Assembly (NCBI GenBank): GCA_027451905.1
Contig: DAIDHV010000010.1
Span: 1 to 64,000 of the forward strand
Origin: Armatimonadota bacterium
Lineage (GTDB): Bacteria > Armatimonadota > Fimbriimonadia > Fimbriimonadales > Fimbriimonadaceae
Length of the DNA stretch: 64,000 nt
Direction: 5' to 3'
Below, piece by piece: positions 26,270 to 35,991 of the stretch. The stretch's first letter is position 1; every line of letters starts with the position of its first letter. A model generated the notes under the pieces. It worked only from the letters and a program-made list of their open reading frames with translations. It searched no databases and was not told the DNA's origin. Made by a program: the position numbers and the translations under genes.

Positions 26270-26770
26270 ATGAAAACAATCATCAGAAGCGCCAACTATC
26301 ACCCCGAAGTCAATTCGATCAACCAAATTTTCGAGAACCTTCTCGCCAATTCTAACTGGCAATGGCCCCAGTCTGATCAAAGATTCCTTCCAATTGATGT
26401 TTTAGAATTGGACAACCACTTGGTGGTCAAGGCGGCGGTGCCGGGGGTTGATCCAAGCCAGCTCGACATCACCCTTGAGGACAACATTCTGACCATCAAA
26501 GGGGAGACCACAAATGAGCATGAAAACTCCAACGCGAAGGTTTATCACCAGGAGTACCGCTATGGCAGCTTTACAAGAAGTGTTCGCTTGCCAGAGGGGC
26601 TAAACCTAGAAGGGGTTAGAGCCGACTTCAACAATGGCATCGTGACGATCTCGATTCCTAAGCTGGAAGAGCCAAAGCCGAAGCAGATCAAAATTGCGAT
26701 TTCAAGCACGGCCCAGGCATCAACTGAGGTCAATGCAACCCAAGGAGAAGGATCTGCGCAAAACAATTAA
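26270..26770 (+). CDS. small heat-shock protein Hsp20 (alpha-crystallin family)
   Basis: 166 residues. The alpha-crystallin domain spans about 42-135: PIDVLELDNHLVVKAAVPGV, DITLEDNILTIKGE, YRYGSFTRSVRLPEGLNLEG, ADFNNGIVTISIPK. It has a short N-terminal arm and a polar tail. It is an ATP-independent holdase that keeps unfolding proteins soluble. It is monocistronic, with a hairpin before its SD and a terminator after. Confidence 0.94.
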   Translation: MKTIIRSANYHPEVNSINQIFENLLANSNWQWPQSDQRFLPIDVLELDNHLVVKAAVPGVDPSQLDITLEDNILTIKGETTNEHENSNAKVYHQEYRYGSFTRSVRLPEGLNLEGVRADFNNGIVTISIPKLEEPKPKQIKIAISSTAQASTEVNATQGEGSAQNN

Positions 26771-26827
26771 CCGTAGTCGCGGCTGAGTTGAAGTTGCATC
26801 TCAGTTGGTTAGAACTCTGACATCAGG

Positions 26828-26856
26828 GCTGGCGCCAATCGGCGTCAGCTTTTTTT
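26828..26856 (+). terminator. rho-independent terminator after hsp20
   Basis: GCTGGCGCC, loop AATC, GGCGTCAGC (one G-U pair), followed by seven T. It lies 58 nt after the hsp20 stop. Confidence 0.85.
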
Positions 26857-26914
26857 AATGCAAGGCAAGCCGATCCTACTGATATTGCCGGTAAAGACTC
26901 GGTAATCTAACTTT

Positions 26915-29539
26915 GTGGAGGGGAAAAGACTTGTTTTAATTGATGGCTATAGTCTGCTCTATCGGGCGTTCTTTGCAACCCGGTACCTCACCACAACCGA
27001 TGGCAGGCCCACAAACGCCTTGTATGGTTTTTTACAAATGCTGTTTTCGGTTTTAGAGACGGTTCAGCCTCAGGCAATCGTGGTGGCGTTAGATGCGCCC
27101 GGCAAAACTTTTCGCCACGCCGAGTTTGTTGATTACAAAGGGACCAGAAAGGAGACCCAAGATGAACTCAAGGTCCAGCTTTCTGCGGCTAGAGAACTCA
27201 TCGAGTCGCTTGGGATTCCTGCCATAGAAAAGGTTGGATTTGAGGCCGACGACATCATTGGCACCCTGAGCCGACTTGCCGAAAGCAATGGCTACGACAC
27301 AACGATTGTCACCGGCGATTTAGATTCACTACAGCTAGTTGACGGCCATGTCACGGTCGTGACTCCACGCCAAGGGATGACAGAAACCACCACCTACACC
27401 CCCAAAGAAGTTCTTGAGCGATTTGGGGTTGGCCCCGAATTGATACCAGATTTTAAAGCGATTAAAGGCGACACGTCAGACAACATTCCCGGGGTTGCGG
27501 GGATCGGAGAAAAAGGAGCGGCAACCCTCTTGCAAGATTTTGGGACCATTGAAATGCTGCTGAACCGATTGGAAGAGGTTCCTCCTAAATTCAAGGCCAA
27601 GATTGAGCCGCAAATTGATCAAATGAAGATGAGCAAGTGGTTGGCAACCATTGTTCGAGATGTCCCCGTTGATTACAATTTTTTGCCCTTTCAACTAACC
27701 CAGGCAGAGTTTGAAAAGGCGCAAGCGTTTTTGGAAAGCTATGAGTTCAAAAGCTTGTCAAAAAGATTTGGAAGAGTCTTCGCTTCGTACCTAGAGGGCA
27801 GCGAGGAGACCGGTTCGGAGCCGAAAGCGGCGACAAGTTCGGTTGAGACGGAGAAGATTGAATTTGAGCTTATCAAAACAACAAGTTTGCAGCAGCTGGA
27901 GCAGGCGATTGGCGGCAACCACTACGCTGCCATTTTAAGCGCTCCGCTTCAAGCGGGACTTTTTGAAGCCGAGGAAAGCCCGGGCTTTTTGGCAATTCAA
28001 AATCGGGTTTATGAAGTCCCTGCCCAAATTGGCAGAGAATTCTTCTACAAAACTGCATCCCAAGCCATTCTCCACGATTCCAAGCCTTTGTATCGGGCCA
28101 AGGGGCTTGACGCCCCTGCTGCCTCTCCCTATCACGATACATTGCTATCGGGATTCGTTCTGCAGTCGGGGAGATCCCAGTATGGATTGGCTGATCTCAT
28201 CCAGGGCTACCTTGATGTTCAGCCTCCAACTCATCATGCCGAAGCTGCCAGTGCCCTCTATCGGCTTCAGCCTGTTTTGGAAGACCGGTTAGAAAAAGAG
28301 GGAGAAACCAAGGTCTTTCAGGAGATCGAGATGCCCCTCATCCCGATTTTGGCAAGGATGGAAACGTTGGGTATCTGCGCCGATCGAAGCGCGCTCAAAG
28401 ACTTTAGCACTCTGCTTCAATCGGAGATCGAAAAAACCCAAACCTCAATCTATGAGCAGGCCGGTAAAACCTTCCTCATTGGCTCGCCAAAGCAGCTGGG
28501 TGAGGTTCTTTTTGACGAACTCAAACTTCCAGGAGCCCAAAAAACCAAAACCGGTTATGCAACGGGGGTGGAGGTGCTTGGCGAATTGGCTGGCCAGTAT
28601 CCGATTGTTGCTCAGGTTTTATCTTGGCGAGAGCTCACAAAGTTAAAATCTACCTATGCTGACTCTTTGGAGAGGCTGATTCAGCCAGACGGCAGAATCC
28701 ACACCACTTACAATCAAGCGGGAGCCGCAACTGGGCGACTAAGCTCGATTGATCCTAACTTGCAGAACATTCCGATTCGAACCGATTTGGGGCGCCCGAT
28801 TCGGCAAGCATTTCATGCCGCGGAAGGGTTCAAGTTAGTGTCAATTGACTACAGTCAAATTGAACTGCGGGTGCTTGCCCACATGTGCGGAGAAGAGGCC
28901 CTGGTGCGGGCTTTTCAGGAACATGAAGATGTGCATAGGGTAACGGCTGCCAGTATTTTCAACTTAGGAGCCGACGCGCCTTCCAAAAATCAGCGCAGAG
29001 TTGCAAAGATGTTGAATTATGCAGTTCTTTATGGGGTTTCCGAATTTGGACTGGCTCAACAATTAGGTGCCGAATTTTCGGTAGCAGAAGCCAGGGAATT
29101 GATCAGACAATACAACGAGCGGTTTCCAAGCGTTCATGGCTTCACCCAAACCATTGTGCAAGAGGCCAGATCAAAGGGGTTTACAACCACGATGATGGGG
29201 AGGCGACGATTCTTTCCTGAAATCCACGCGTCTCGAATGAATGACCGCAAGGCGGCAGAAAGACAGGCGATGAACGCCCCCATTCAAGGCACCGCTGCAG
29301 ATATGTTAAAGCTTGCCATGATTCATGAAAGCAAGCTACTAGCCGGATCAGAAATCAGAATGTTGCTTACCGTGCATGATGAACTTGTGTTTGAGGTGCC
29401 TCAATCAGTGCCCCACCAAGAAATAGCTCCCCTTGCAAAGGCAATGACCGACGCCCTGCCGTTAAGTGTGCCGGTTGAAGTGGACTGCAAAATTGGGCCA
29501 AATTGGAACGAAATGAAGGAAACTCCGCTCGAGCAATGA
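26915..29539 (+). CDS. polA: DNA polymerase I
   Basis: 874 residues from a GTG start. The 5'-3' nuclease domain (1 to about 290) has LVLIDGYSLLYRAFFA, VALDAPGKTFRH, GFEADDIIGTL and KGDTSDNIPGVAGIGEKGA. The middle exonuclease domain (about 300-450) lacks the DxE and other acidic residues, so proofreading is probably lost, as in Taq. The polymerase domain has motif A SIDYSQIELRVLAH, motif B RRVAKMLNYAVLYGVSEFG and motif C LLTVHDELVFEVP. It fills gaps and removes RNA primers. Its stop overlaps the ClC start (ATGA). Confidence 0.97.
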   Translation: MEGKRLVLIDGYSLLYRAFFATRYLTTTDGRPTNALYGFLQMLFSVLETVQPQAIVVALDAPGKTFRHAEFVDYKGTRKETQDELKVQLSAARELIESLGIPAIEKVGFEADDIIGTLSRLAESNGYDTTIVTGDLDSLQLVDGHVTVVTPRQGMTETTTYTPKEVLERFGVGPELIPDFKAIKGDTSDNIPGVAGIGEKGAATLLQDFGTIEMLLNRLEEVPPKFKAKIEPQIDQMKMSKWLATIVRDVPVDYNFLPFQLTQAEFEKAQAFLESYEFKSLSKRFGRVFASYLEGSEETGSEPKAATSSVETEKIEFELIKTTSLQQLEQAIGGNHYAAILSAPLQAGLFEAEESPGFLAIQNRVYEVPAQIGREFFYKTASQAILHDSKPLYRAKGLDAPAASPYHDTLLSGFVLQSGRSQYGLADLIQGYLDVQPPTHHAEAASALYRLQPVLEDRLEKEGETKVFQEIEMPLIPILARMETLGICADRSALKDFSTLLQSEIEKTQTSIYEQAGKTFLIGSPKQLGEVLFDELKLPGAQKTKTGYATGVEVLGELAGQYPIVAQVLSWRELTKLKSTYADSLERLIQPDGRIHTTYNQAGAATGRLSSIDPNLQNIPIRTDLGRPIRQAFHAAEGFKLVSIDYSQIELRVLAHMCGEEALVRAFQEHEDVHRVTAASIFNLGADAPSKNQRRVAKMLNYAVLYGVSEFGLAQQLGAEFSVAEARELIRQYNERFPSVHGFTQTIVQEARSKGFTTTMMGRRRFFPEIHASRMNDRKAAERQAMNAPIQGTAADMLKLAMIHESKLLAGSEIRMLLTVHDELVFEVPQSVPHQEIAPLAKAMTDALPLSVPVEVDCKIGPNWNEMKETPLEQ

Positions 29540-31071
29540 ATTCAGTCATCTCCAAGAGAAGGCACCTGTTTCTGGCCTTCCTTGTTGGACTCTTTGCCGG
29601 CCTCGTCGCGGTTGTTTACCAAATCAGTGTGAAAAAGGCAGAAGAATTTGCCCTTGCCATGGGGCACTGGGGCAGTGCCCACTGGTATGGCTGGATATTG
29701 GTACCCCTTTTTGGAAGCGCGGTCGGGTTGACGGTGGCTAAGGCGACCGCGAAATTTGCTCCCGAAGCAGGTGGAGGCGGCATCGTGAACATTAAGGGCA
29801 CTCTGCTCGGGGTCAGAAAAATAAGGCCGCTACGGGTGCTTCCCGTCAAGTTTTTAGGCAGTCTCGGCATCTTTTCGGCGGGATTTGCGTTGGGGCCTGA
29901 GGCACCTGCCATTCAGATGGGCGGAGCCATGGGTCAGCTTGTTGGTGATGCATTTGGCATGGAGAAGAGGGACGTTCGGCCTCTCATTGCGGCGGGGGCT
30001 GGTGCTGGATTTGCAGCCGTTTTCAACGCTCCCCTGGCTGGCTTTATTTTTGTGATTGAAGGGCTGAAAAAGGAGATGAGCGCGCTAACCTATGGAACCG
30101 CTCTTATTGCCTCGGTTGCCTCGGTTTTTGTGCTTCGAGCCGTGCTTGGCCAGAAATCGGTTTTTCACTTTTCGGGGCTGAATGGGCTGCCTTTGCACAC
30201 TCTGCCAGTTGCACTTGTAATTGGAATTGCATCAGGATTTGTAGGCTATTTATTTAAAAAACTGCTTTTATTTGGGCTCAACTTTCGGTCAAAATACAAA
30301 ATTGGAAAGAGCACGGTGGGGGTTGTTGCAGGATTAGCGTCGGGGGTGATTCTAATGACGGTTCCCGATCTTGCCGGCTCTGGTCAAATTGCAATGGGCA
30401 ATATCCTGGCCGGGCGCTTTGACCTTCATCTGATCCTTGGCATCTCGGTTTTGTTTTGCTTTAGCAGGATGGTTTTGACCGCCCTAAGCCACACCTCTGA
30501 AGTCCCTGGCGGAGTTTTGGTCTCTACCTTGACGATGGGATGTTATATTGGCCTCTTTTTTAGCCGAGCCGTGGGGGAATTTGCGCCAGAATATCTTAAG
30601 CTGATGCCAGGACTGGTTGCGATCGGCATGGCTTCTGCACTGGCTTCTTCGATTCGTTCACCCCTCACCTGCACGGTTTTGGTTGTGGAAATCACGGGAG
30701 AGTACGGCCTGCTTTATGCCTTGCTTGTTGGCACTTTTGCCGCCTATGCCATTGGGGAGTGGTTGAAAGATGTTCCCCTTGATGATGCTTTGCTAGACCG
30801 CGATCTGCGCGATGATAGGGACATCCCTCATGGAGATAATTCCATGACGATATTGGACCTTCTCATCGAACCTGGAAGCCCCATGGACCAGACCTTAGTC
30901 AGGGAACTCCACTTGCCGGAAGGCTCTCTCATTATGAAGGTAGAAAGAGACAGCATGGTGATCGTGCCCAATGGAGGAACAAAGCTTAAAGAGGGCGATC
31001 GAATACAGGTTGGGATCGAAGCTGCCAAGCCCTATGATGCCCGCGTTATCGAAGAATTAGCCAGAAGTTGA
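29536..31071 (+). CDS. ClC-family chloride channel/antiporter with TrkA-C domain
   Basis: 511 residues from the ATG at 29536, which overlaps the polA stop as ATGA. A TTG at 29503 only extends into polA. About ten or more membrane helices with ClC landmarks: AGGGGIVNIKGTLLG in place of GSGIP, VLPVKFLGSLG, ALGPEAPAIQMGGAMG with the gating-type Glu, and AVFNAPLAGFIFVIEGL. A TrkA-C (RCK-C) domain forms the last 75 residues (LPEGSLIMKVERDSMVIVPN). Ion selectivity is uncertain because two filter motifs differ from the canonical forms. Confidence 0.9.
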   Translation: MNSVISKRRHLFLAFLVGLFAGLVAVVYQISVKKAEEFALAMGHWGSAHWYGWILVPLFGSAVGLTVAKATAKFAPEAGGGGIVNIKGTLLGVRKIRPLRVLPVKFLGSLGIFSAGFALGPEAPAIQMGGAMGQLVGDAFGMEKRDVRPLIAAGAGAGFAAVFNAPLAGFIFVIEGLKKEMSALTYGTALIASVASVFVLRAVLGQKSVFHFSGLNGLPLHTLPVALVIGIASGFVGYLFKKLLLFGLNFRSKYKIGKSTVGVVAGLASGVILMTVPDLAGSGQIAMGNILAGRFDLHLILGISVLFCFSRMVLTALSHTSEVPGGVLVSTLTMGCYIGLFFSRAVGEFAPEYLKLMPGLVAIGMASALASSIRSPLTCTVLVVEITGEYGLLYALLVGTFAAYAIGEWLKDVPLDDALLDRDLRDDRDIPHGDNSMTILDLLIEPGSPMDQTLVRELHLPEGSLIMKVERDSMVIVPNGGTKLKEGDRIQVGIEAAKPYDARVIEELARS

Positions 31072-31151
31072 ATCTTTGGCAATCTCTGCCTTTTTCTGGG
31101 CGCATTTGTGCCACACAACACCAAGACAAGAGGACTCTATAATAAAAGTGT

Positions 31152-32564
31152 ATGGAGCCCGCCGCCGTTCATAAAGTGCGCCCTTGTTGGGCCAAATTGC
31201 CTCCAGCCTTGATGCTATCTGTTATTTTGGCGGGTTGCGGGTCTAAACCTTTCTCCAAGCCAGTAAGCGGGACCGTTCTAGCGGAATTGGGGCAGGCAGG
31301 AACTGTCAAAGTCTTTGCACTGGGTGATATTACCGCTCAAGCCCCGAGCCAGATTTCAGTTGAATATGCTTCGGTTAATGTAAGCGACCCATCATCGCTT
31401 ACAGGGCAATCAAATGTTCAACGGCGCGTCATTGACAATGCATTTGCAGCCGCTCAGTCTCAGGGGCTCATTGCCAGTGATATATCTCAGAGTGATTGGG
31501 AATGGGAAGAACTAGCCAAGCATCCGGATCAATATCTTCACATTGATCAAACCTCGCCATCCACCATTCCCAATACCTTTGCCTATGAAGGAAGCGGGAC
31601 TGTGGTTTCTGCAGATGGGTTGATCCTAACCAATTCTCATGTGGTTTCTGATGCGGGAAATCCACAAGATATTTCTCCAGACTTAAATATATTTGGCAAG
31701 CTTATCAGTCTTTTAACGAGAGACCTAGGACCGCTTCCGTCTGATCCCAAAAAGGCGCAAAAGGTGCAATTAAGCCTCCTTTCATGGATTCTGAAAAACA
31801 CCAACGAAACATTTTCATTTAAGAGTGCAAGGGTGTATCTAGATGACCATAGCGATACGATTGATCAGCAAGAAAAGGATGCTTTGGCGGCTTCAAAATC
31901 CGATCCTACTGCGATGGACGAATTTGAAAAGTCTATAACCGTGCCAGCTCAAATTCTGCAAAAAGGCACGCCTTGGCCGGGCGACGACGTGGCGATCCTG
32001 AAAGTTGATGCATCGCACTTGATTGCCTTGCCCCTTGGCGATGCTTCCACAGTTGCGCCAGGCGAGCCAGTGGCATGCTTTGGATATCCGGGAGCGGCTG
32101 TGGTCCAAGGAATGGCGGCCGGAGACGAGTTTCGGGTCATCCAAAAGACAGGAACGGTAGGGCAATCCATGCCGATGCAGTCTGGCTACAGTGCCTACAA
32201 CATTTCAGCTGACATCAATCATGGCAATAGCGGGGGACCGGTGCTCAATCAGTATGGAGAGGTCATTGGTTTAGGAACAGCCGGAAATCCTCAAGACAAT
32301 GGTGAAAATTATGCGGTGCCGATTGAACTCATTAAGTCTTACTTAAACAAGGCAGAAGCCAACGTGGAGCTAGGCGATGATACCAATTTGTGGTATCGGG
32401 GCCTGCAAGATTTTGCCGCTGGCAAAAAAGTGGCTGCCCTCAAAGAGTTCCAGCAAATTGCCATTGATCAGGGGGCAACTCAGGGCTCGTCGGTGTACCC
32501 AGGCTCAGTGAATCGTTATGTGGTTGAATTGATTCACCGATTGCAGAGTCCAAACGGTAGTTAG
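31152..32564 (+). CDS. HtrA/DegP-like serine protease lipoprotein, without PDZ domain
   Basis: 470 residues. A lipobox VILAGC at about residue 29 predicts lipid anchoring. The trypsin-like domain has SGTVVSADGLILTNSHVV (catalytic His), PGDDVAILKVD (Asp) and DINHGNSGGPVLNQYGEV (Ser). An insert of about 100 residues separates the His and Asp parts. No PDZ domain follows; the C-terminal 80 residues look helical (WYRGLQDFAAGKKVAALKEF), perhaps TPR-like. It is a likely periplasmic quality-control protease. Confidence 0.85.
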   Translation: MEPAAVHKVRPCWAKLPPALMLSVILAGCGSKPFSKPVSGTVLAELGQAGTVKVFALGDITAQAPSQISVEYASVNVSDPSSLTGQSNVQRRVIDNAFAAAQSQGLIASDISQSDWEWEELAKHPDQYLHIDQTSPSTIPNTFAYEGSGTVVSADGLILTNSHVVSDAGNPQDISPDLNIFGKLISLLTRDLGPLPSDPKKAQKVQLSLLSWILKNTNETFSFKSARVYLDDHSDTIDQQEKDALAASKSDPTAMDEFEKSITVPAQILQKGTPWPGDDVAILKVDASHLIALPLGDASTVAPGEPVACFGYPGAAVVQGMAAGDEFRVIQKTGTVGQSMPMQSGYSAYNISADINHGNSGGPVLNQYGEVIGLGTAGNPQDNGENYAVPIELIKSYLNKAEANVELGDDTNLWYRGLQDFAAGKKVAALKEFQQIAIDQGATQGSSVYPGSVNRYVVELIHRLQSPNGS

Positions 32565-32614
32565 CCTGACGATTGAAGGCTACCGGCAAGAAGGGTGCAC
32601 CGGTGAGGTGAGCT

Positions 32615-33031
32615 TTATAGAGAAGATACGGACTGAGAAAACGGCACGGAATGAAAGAGTTTGGCAAGGGCAGAAAGTTCTTGCAAATGGCGGAGGGTTA
32701 AGCGGTCTAGCACTTCTTCGCCATCTTTTGTGACCCGCACTTGGACCGTCCTTCTATCGGTGGGATCGTGAGATCTGACCACAAGCCCTTTGGCTTCGGT
32801 TCGATTGACCAACTCTACTGCCGAGTGGTGCCTCAGCATCAAGTGCTGGGCAATCTCTTTGATGTTTAGCCAGTCTTTACCCTGGCTGCCTTTGATGCTG
32901 AGCAAAAGTTGGTGTTGCTGAGGGGCAAGCCCCTCAGCATTCGCAGCCTCTTCCGAAAAGTTAAGGAACTGTCTTAAACCATGCCGAAATTGAGCAAGCG
33001 CGATGTATTGGCTTTTCGTGAGCTTGTCCAT
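32615..33031 (-). CDS. MarR-family transcriptional regulator
   Basis: 138 residues. The winged-helix pattern spans about 45-105: GLAPQQHQLLLSIKG, IKEIAQHLMLRHHSAVELVN, GLVVRSHDPTDRRTVQVRVT (the wing with DxRR). It is divergent from the ClC-CBS gene. The 35-bp gap holds a 9-bp inverted repeat that probably is its operator, so autoregulation and control of the ClC gene are expected. Confidence 0.92.
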   Translation of the reverse strand: MDKLTKSQYIALAQFRHGLRQFLNFSEEAANAEGLAPQQHQLLLSIKGSQGKDWLNIKEIAQHLMLRHHSAVELVNRTEAKGLVVRSHDPTDRRTVQVRVTKDGEEVLDRLTLRHLQELSALAKLFHSVPFSQSVSSL

Positions 33032-33035
33032 ACTA

Positions 33036-33060
33036 TATTATATCGTATTAAGATATAATA
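33036..33060. promoter_or_regulatory. palindromic operator between marR and the ClC-CBS gene
   Basis: TATTATATC (33036-33044) and GATATAATA (33052-33060) form a perfect 9-bp inverted repeat with 7-bp spacing, centred in the 35-bp divergent gap. Size and symmetry fit a MarR dimer site. It also covers likely -10 elements. Confidence 0.65.
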
Positions 33061-33066
33061 AAGAGA

Positions 33067-34797
33067 ATGACGGAGAAAAGGCGATTTTGGGCGCTCTATT
33101 CCAAACGAACTTTTTTTTTATGCTTGCTTGCGCTACCCCTTGGTGGCCTAGCCTATTTGGTTTCGGTAGGAATGATTGACCTGATTAGGCTGATTACAAA
33201 CCTTTCTTTTTTTGGCGAGTTCTCCTTGGCTCATCAGGCTCCGATCCACGCTCACCTGGGGTGGTGGACGGTTTTGACCCCCGCCATTGGTGGGATCATA
33301 GTCGGCATCATGGCACGGTTTGGAACCGCCGCCATCCGTGGTCACGGCATTCCAGAGGCGATGGAGCAGATTTTGTTGAATAAAAGCAAGGTCCATTGGA
33401 GGGTTGCCGTCTTTAAGCCAGTCTCCTCTGCAATCTCAATTGGAACGGGTGGTCCATTTGGCGCAGAGGGTCCGATTATTGCCACTGGGGGGGCCTTTGG
33501 ATCGTTGTTTGGGCAAGTACTTCCGGCTACAGGGATGGAGCGCCGAATTCTGCTTTCGGCTGGCGCGGCTGCGGGGATGACTGCCATATTTGGCTCACCA
33601 ATATCCGCGGTACTTTTAGCGATCGAGCTATTGTTGTTTGAGTTTCGATTGCGATCGGTGGCTCCGGTTGCGGCGGCTTGCGCGGTAGCAATGACCCTAA
33701 GAACCGTCTTTCAGGGAAGCGGGGCAACTTTTCCTACCCATTCTTTGCCAGCCTTAAGCCCATCCAATTTGGTTCTTTCTGTGGGGCTTGGGGCGCTGAT
33801 GGGGGTTGTTGGAGTCTGGATTTCCAAAGCTGTTTATGGGTTAGAAGATCTCTACGAGAAGCTTCCAATCCATTGGATGTGGTGGCCCGCCCTGGGCGGA
33901 TTGTGTGTTGGATTGATCGGTTTGATTCAGCCTAGGATTTTTGGAGTGGGTTACTCTAACATCGATGGATTTTTAGAAGCTAAGTTTAGCCTTGCTTTCC
34001 TTGGGTCGCTTTTGGTTTGGAAGCTTGCGGCTTGGCTACTTTCTTTAAGCAGTGGCACGTCTGGAGGGACTTTGGCGCCGCTGTTTACAATAGGCGGCTG
34101 CATGGGCGGCTTGCTGGGAGGCGTCATTCATCAAGTGTTACCGAACAGTGGAATCAGTCCGGTTTTAGCGGGACTCGTTGGGATGGCGGCTCTCTTTTCT
34201 TCTGCTTCGGGAGCGTTGTTTGCGTCAGCCGTATTCGCCCTTGAAACAACGAGGCAGTGGCAAGCTTCGGTTCCTCTTCTTGCCGCATGCTCTCTTGCCT
34301 GCCTTATTGCCAAGAGCATGACCGATACGACAATCATGACTGAGAAAATCTATCGGCGTGGAGTGCAGGTGCCTGATGAGTATCGATCTGATCCTCTTTC
34401 TCAGCTTAAGGTGGAGGATGTCTATTCGGATTCACTATTTTCGATCCAGGCAGACATGTTGGTTGGGGAGGCAAAGGATTTAGTCTCTTGCAAGCCATGT
34501 TCAGTTCGTCACCATTTGCCAATTGTTGAAGCAGAGGGAAGACTTATCGGTGTTCTCACCCGCGCTGAGATTTTGGAGGCGAACAGCGATGGATTGGCGA
34601 AAGTCAGGGACTTGGTTTTGAGGGGGTCAGTGACCACCACATTGCGCTCTAACCTTCGAGACGCGGCAAACCAGATGATTCTGAAGAGGGTTGGATGCCT
34701 ACCGGTGGTTGATGAAAACCTTCGCCTGCTCGGAATAGTAACCAGGAGCGACCTTTTAGAGGCAGAGAAATATCAACTTGATGAGGAAATAATCTGA
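33067..34797 (+). CDS. ClC-family chloride channel/antiporter with CBS pair
   Basis: 576 residues. ClC landmarks: GHGIPEAMEQILLN, GTGGPFGAEGPIIATGG with the gating Glu, SGTSGGTLAPLFTIGGC, then about 130 residues with two CBS domains (HHLPIVEAEGRLIGVLTRAE and GCLPVVDENLRLLGIVTRSD) that usually bind adenine nucleotides. It is divergent from marR with a shared operator. It differs in filter residues and regulatory domain from the other ClC at 29536-31071. Confidence 0.92.
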   Translation: MTEKRRFWALYSKRTFFLCLLALPLGGLAYLVSVGMIDLIRLITNLSFFGEFSLAHQAPIHAHLGWWTVLTPAIGGIIVGIMARFGTAAIRGHGIPEAMEQILLNKSKVHWRVAVFKPVSSAISIGTGGPFGAEGPIIATGGAFGSLFGQVLPATGMERRILLSAGAAAGMTAIFGSPISAVLLAIELLLFEFRLRSVAPVAAACAVAMTLRTVFQGSGATFPTHSLPALSPSNLVLSVGLGALMGVVGVWISKAVYGLEDLYEKLPIHWMWWPALGGLCVGLIGLIQPRIFGVGYSNIDGFLEAKFSLAFLGSLLVWKLAAWLLSLSSGTSGGTLAPLFTIGGCMGGLLGGVIHQVLPNSGISPVLAGLVGMAALFSSASGALFASAVFALETTRQWQASVPLLAACSLACLIAKSMTDTTIMTEKIYRRGVQVPDEYRSDPLSQLKVEDVYSDSLFSIQADMLVGEAKDLVSCKPCSVRHHLPIVEAEGRLIGVLTRAEILEANSDGLAKVRDLVLRGSVTTTLRSNLRDAANQMILKRVGCLPVVDENLRLLGIVTRSDLLEAEKYQLDEEII

Positions 34798-35040
34798 GGT
34801 TGTCAGCCCATATCTACGAAGCTACTTCTAAACTTCATTTTACTATTAGTTGTCAAGGTTGGGTTTGACTTCCACGAGGTGTCAGGTAAGTAGTGAAACT
34901 TGCAGAGGGTACAGTGCGGGCAGTTTGGTTCTGCATACGAGTGTAAACCACTTTGGGACTTCCCTTGGCTGACTAGCTAGCCTCAAGCATCAGTTCCGCC
35001 GGGAACGACTCTGCTAAAGTTCTGCCCTCCGACGACGTGA

Positions 35041-35811
35041 TCACCATTGAGGGAATGTTGCAACTATTGGATTGTGATCCGAGATAGGAGGTTCATAGTT
35101 CATAGTTACGAAGCTTATAGGTTGTAGCCCGCTTCCACAAAAGATGTGATCAATACATTCTTCCGGTTGTTCGCCAAAGCCTTGGAATGTTGCTTGGGCA
35201 CGTTGATTAAGAACGCTTCGAGTGTCTTTTAGACCGAGGAAATTCAACGATTGAGAGCCCGGCTCGCAATTGAAGTCGCCAAAAACAATCACATTTTCAA
35301 TTGTCTTCGATTGATATGCTTGCATAGGAACCCACTCTCCAGGGCTTGGCGCGGCAAGAAAGGTGTGGATCAGTTTTCCGGAGCGATCTCTTGCCAATTC
35401 CGAGTCAACGTCCCAATGCGTATTGACGACAAGAAGTCTGCCGGCCGCACCTTCCAACTCCACCCAAGTGGCGATTCTTGTGCACGATGCACCCCAACTC
35501 ACGGAGCCAGGTTCAAATGGCTTCTCTGATAACCAAAACGTGCCCTTGTTCAAGACCCTGTATTTGCGTGAAACCATTATCAAGCAACTTTCGCCTTTAG
35601 AAACTCCGTCATCTCTTCCACACGCAACTTTGGTCATTTCCGGAAAAGCGCGGTGAATATCATCAATTTGGTTCGAAACTGCCTCTTGGAACCCAAAAAT
35701 ATCTGCGCCTATCGCACCGATCGCCTCAAGGCATCTCTGGCGGCGTTTTGACCAAACGAAGTCGCCATCTGGTGCCCCGTCATACCTAATATTTAATGAG
35801 GCTACTTTCAT
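35041..35811 (-). CDS. endonuclease/exonuclease/phosphatase family protein
   Basis: About 256 residues from the ATG at 35811 (MKVASLNIRYDG); a longer frame from 35862 lacks support. EEP-fold motifs: SLNIRYD, IFGFQEAVSNQI (metal Glu), LLVVNTHWDVDS, VIVFGDFNCEPGS and the C-terminal PISDHNPIVATF. It may be a phosphodiesterase or nuclease; the substrate is unknown. It stands alone with 243 bp of unannotated DNA downstream. Confidence 0.88.
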   Translation of the reverse strand: MKVASLNIRYDGAPDGDFVWSKRRQRCLEAIGAIGADIFGFQEAVSNQIDDIHRAFPEMTKVACGRDDGVSKGESCLIMVSRKYRVLNKGTFWLSEKPFEPGSVSWGASCTRIATWVELEGAAGRLLVVNTHWDVDSELARDRSGKLIHTFLAAPSPGEWVPMQAYQSKTIENVIVFGDFNCEPGSQSLNFLGLKDTRSVLNQRAQATFQGFGEQPEECIDHIFCGSGLQPISFVTMNYEPPISDHNPIVATFPQW

Positions 35812-35991
35812 AATTGGCACACGGTGGTTCCACTGGGTTGTTTCGATTTTAACGGAGTGCAATAGGACTTACAAGATTGGAAATTGAAAGTCTGCAAAAG
35901 ATTGAAGTCAAGGGAAGCTTTAAGTGATCTTCCGGATTCATCCAATCTATGCAAGAATTTTACCTAAATCTCCTTATTGTTAGAAGAAAAG

